The notes below the pieces were generated by a model. That model saw only the letters and a list, made by a program, of their open reading frames with translations. It searched no databases and had not been told where the DNA came from. Source: Acrasis kona (Eukaryota; Heterolobosea; Eutetramitea; Acrasida; Acrasidae). From it: a stretch of DNA of 64,000 bases. Below, one piece after another: positions 61,324-64,000 of this stretch (within the stretch, counting starts at the first letter, position 1; each line of letters starts with the position of its first letter). The stretch is taken from contig JAOPGA020000972.1 in the NCBI GenBank assembly GCA_026419775.2, positions 1 through 64,000 on the forward strand, given 5' to 3'. Made by a program: the position numbers and the translations under genes.

Positions 61324-63535
61324 TTAAAAATCCTCAAAGAACATGAGCAGCTCCATCAGTCTAATGATGGAAATCTCCATTCGATCTTCAGCCTTTTCTA
61401 ATTTCAATACTACTTCAGTTTGCTCCTCAGATAACTTTTGTCCACCCGAACCAATCAATTGTAAAGTGCTCTTGTGTTCTTTTGAAATTCTTGCTCTCAA
61501 ATTATTAACGGTCTTGTACATGTCATCAATCAAATGTTTATAGACTTCGGTTAAATTAACTTTCCATAAATAAAACGTTTTGGAAGGTGCATGATCGGCA
61601 TATTTCGGAACCTCCTGAAGCAACACGACACCACTTTGTAACATTTTATAGAGAAGAGTACGGGCCTCATTTGGTGGAATCATGGCCAGTTCAGCGACCT
61701 GCTTCACTTCCAATTGCTTCTTGTCCAAAAGAATTCTAAAGATGCGACAACCAATTTGGCCATGCTTTTGTTCTATAATACTTTCACAATACTGTTTTTT
61801 TAAGGCACCAGAAATATTACCAAGATTAATTACAAAAGAGCCTTGATGCATGTTTGCCATTCTTTGAACAATTTTAATTTGATCGTTGGCTAGCATGTCA
61901 AGGTACAAGTTGATTTTATTGTCAGAAAAGTTTGATAGCATGTCGCTTGTGGAACAAATCTCTCTTATGGAAGCGAACGTAATGGAGGCTGTAAAAGTAT
62001 CAATGGGCTTGTGTGTAAATGTGTGACTCACATGAAATGTAATCATTCTTTGTTCTCTCGTAGGGACTAGTTAAACTGATCATCTTTTTTGCTAGTTCAC
62101 CCACAATGTTGTTGATTCTATTGCCGATGAATTGTACTATGGCTTCGTTCCGATAATATCTTACGAACTGATCTGTATTTACTGTCCAACAAACGTTCTT
62201 CTAAAATTGTTAGTGACACAATGTGAGTGGTTCGTTACCTCTTCTTCATCCTTTTCCTCCGTGGAAGTTGTCGCAGTGGTGGACTTATCAGTTGGGAGAG
62301 GTGCTGCGCTGAGATCAAATAGTTTGTACAGTTCCTGCTCTTTTGCATCCTCGTCCTCATCCTCATCGCTCTCTTCGTCAAACGCTAGATCATCCGAGGC
62401 CTTCTTCTTCTTTTTCTTCTTTTTTTTTTGTTCACCATCGTCTTGGTCATCTTTCATCTCGGTGTCGGACGCATTCTTCTTCAACTTTTTCTTCTTCTTC
62501 TTTGGCTTTTCCTCTTCGTCTTCAACACTTCTCTTTCTTTTCTATTTTTCGTTATGTAATGAAGAATGTGTGTTATTACTTTCTTAGTCTTGGTCTTCTC
62601 AGGTAAGTCGACAACATAGTCCGTCTTTGATTTTTTCCTTTCTCTCATCTCCTCTAATAATGTTTTTGACTCTTTTTCCTCGTCCTTCCTGGCTAAATGA
62701 TTTAACGTCAATTATTAAAAATTATAACATACGTTGACTAGACACCGGAACATCAACTCTTTTGACGAACCTGTTCTGAACCAGTCCGTTGAATGCTTCT
62801 CTCAACTGTCTTTTTAACGTCCTGTCGTCAACATCACCACCCCTCCATTCATTGTTTCTAGCTTCATCGTCATCATCGTTTTCTTGCTCTTGACGTCTTT
62901 TGTGATGTTCAACTAATGCCTCCTCTATAGTGTCGTGTAGCGATAGACGACCTTGCGTTAGTAGAACAGTTAAAACAAGTTCTCCTTGGTCGCCGAACAA
63001 TGTTTTCACTAGAGATACAAATTTGCTGGTCTTTAAAAGCATCAATACTTCGTCCATGAGCAGTTCATAAAAAACGCGCACTTTGGGTGGTTTTTTTTCA
63101 GCCTCCCGTTTTGCTTTCTCAGCAATGTATGCATCCACAAGCTCTTGTGGGCGTAAATCAGTAACCTCGAATTCTGTTTTATCGATTGCCTTTGGGGGAG
63201 TTTTGAACTTTTTTTTATCGTCGTTGAAATCCTTGTCTTTTTTTTTGTCTTCTGATAATTCGTTTTGTTCTTCGTTTCTTTGTTTGAGTTGTTCTTCGCT
63301 TAAATGTCGAACCATATTGTGTTGAATTAAGACGAGTAGCGATTGCCTAGCATCCATCAACTCTAAATTAGACAGCGTAATAATATCGCGAAGTGTCGAA
63401 GGTCCTCTCTCTATCAACAATCGACCTAGAGACTATTTGACTGTTAAATTCAAGAATAAATATATATTCTACTTCAATCTGGTCTCCAAAGTGTTCTTTT
63501 AAAACACTCACAACCAACTTCTCCTTGTTGTTCAT
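61324..63535 (-). CDS. POLR3C: RNA polymerase III subunit RPC3/C82
   Basis: Exons 63473..63535, 62733..63432, 62580..62692, 62239..62541, 62032..62200 and 61324..61988 (introns 38-43 nt); all phases agree, 670 aa. N-terminus VVSVLKEHFGDQIE joins SLGRLLIERGPSTLRDI; winged helices include SLLVLIQHNMVRHL and LFGDQGELVLTVLLTQGRLS. C-terminal part: VNTDQFVRYYRNEAIVQFI, YCESIIEQKHGQIGCRIFRI, KQVAELAMIPPNEARTLLYK and YADHAPSKTFYLWKV match C82/POLR3C. An acidic-lysine linker (residues about 300-400) is longer than usual. Part of the initiation subcomplex of Pol III. Confidence 0.95.
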
Positions 63536-64000
63536 TGCATGTGAACAAAATAAGTTAGACAAAATTGTAAATAGGGTTGAGTTGGGGAATTTCAGTTACA
63601 CACAAAGGTTTCTGTACATCTACATTCACATCCAAACATGAAAAGATCTATACAAAATGACAGAATCATGAAGCCATATGATCCCAATAATGAATTTCGT
63701 GGGTTATTAGAATGAATGAAAGAATGGTTAGGTCCTTGAAAGAAATCTAATGTAAATACATTTTAAAAAAAAACGATTGTAGGCGAAATATATTTTGCAA
63801 GTGTGATGCAAACACTGAATGATTGAAAAGAGGAATTTCACAAAAATGTTGTGAACATTGATTTTATGAAGAACAAGTCTTGTAAAACTGGCGTACGAAC
63901 AATATTGTGAATACTTTTTTTCGAACATTCATAGTATAATATACAACAGATGAGAAACATAGTTTGCAATCAATTCTTTTAATGTACAAAATTACACCCT
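63536..64000. other. Right-hand edge, little coding evidence
   Basis: A plus-strand 25-codon ORF at 63638-63715 (MKRSIQNDRIMKPYDPNN) could be a first exon of a gene running off the window, but no donor is convincing. A 66-codon minus-strand ORF at 63728-63928 is AT-rich, Phe/Ile/Tyr-heavy and looks like chance. Confidence 0.35.

Noticed and set aside
62383..62450. Lysine-run / poly-A tracts as a possible retroposon tail
   Set aside because: They are the Lys-rich linker of RPC82 in a continuous phase-matched exon.

Overview
This window is nuclear DNA of a compact unicellular eukaryote. Protein genes are densely packed on both strands. Most introns are 34-50 nt with GTAAGT/GTAATT-like donors and TAG/CAG/AAG acceptors, AATAAA signals follow many stop codons directly, and the standard code is used with all three stops. 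The gene complement (Arp2/3 subunit, RhoGAP, ENTH protein, many secreted lysosomal-type proteins, mitochondrial ribosome factors, peroxin) fits a phagotrophic amoeba or amoeboflagellate. A heterolobosean of the Acrasis/Naegleria type is my best guess, but that is inference, not demonstration.

Layout. 1-4.5 kb: an accessory-looking stretch with an unrecognised three-exon protein whose two introns are almost the same sequence, then broken or orphan ORFs. 4.5-13.6 kb: RhoGAP, an ARM-like protein, a nucleotidyltransferase-fold protein, a C2 protein with a 17-nt exon, an alpha/beta hydrolase, and alpha-galactosidase tail-to-tail with a saposin-B protein. 13.6-26.6 kb: a long RbfA-domain protein, ARPC3, TrmO, a membrane-anchored subtilase, MsrA, a mucin-like surface protein, a PhyH-HEAT fusion, a C2 protein, YKT6 and a CYTH triphosphatase-like protein. 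26.8-32.4 kb: a secreted His/Lys-rich protein, a GH43-like enzyme, and a 2-kb transposon with inverted ends carrying a broken transposase C-terminus. 32.1-38 kb: a secreted CX3C-repeat peptide, an ankyrin-like protein, a CorA transporter, and an LRR/PD-(D/E)XK protein lying between two decayed PhyH-like fragments. 38-52 kb: an ENTH/coiled-coil protein, a Swt1-type HEPN protein, a small-molecule kinase, WDR33/Pfs2, a PEX14-like peroxin and a mitochondrial rhomboid. 52-64 kb: a mitochondrial Tse2-family domain protein sharing a 47-bp intergenic region with mL46, then DNA polymerase delta, an ML/NPC2-like lipid binder, RFC3, a WD40 protein and RNA polymerase III subunit RPC82.

How the genes work together: there is no operon-like logic. 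Neighbouring genes that may act together are alpha-galactosidase with saposin, mL46 with the Tse2-like protein (both with presequence-like N-termini), and POLD1 with RFC3 (both replication fork). Exon structures were built by hand from splice sites and reading phase. Many genes needed several short exons, and I give exon coordinates wherever phase could be checked.

Caution: at least six otherwise good genes contain a 1-2 nt frame break, often at a short homopolymer. Together with three N bases this suggests consensus indels, although some breaks may be real decay. The best candidates for new biology are the Tse2-domain mitochondrial protein, the Swt1-type HEPN protein with an intact Rx4H motif, the LRR/PD-(D/E)XK protein, the duplicated intron pair, and the minimal exons (an ATG-only exon and a 17-nt exon).
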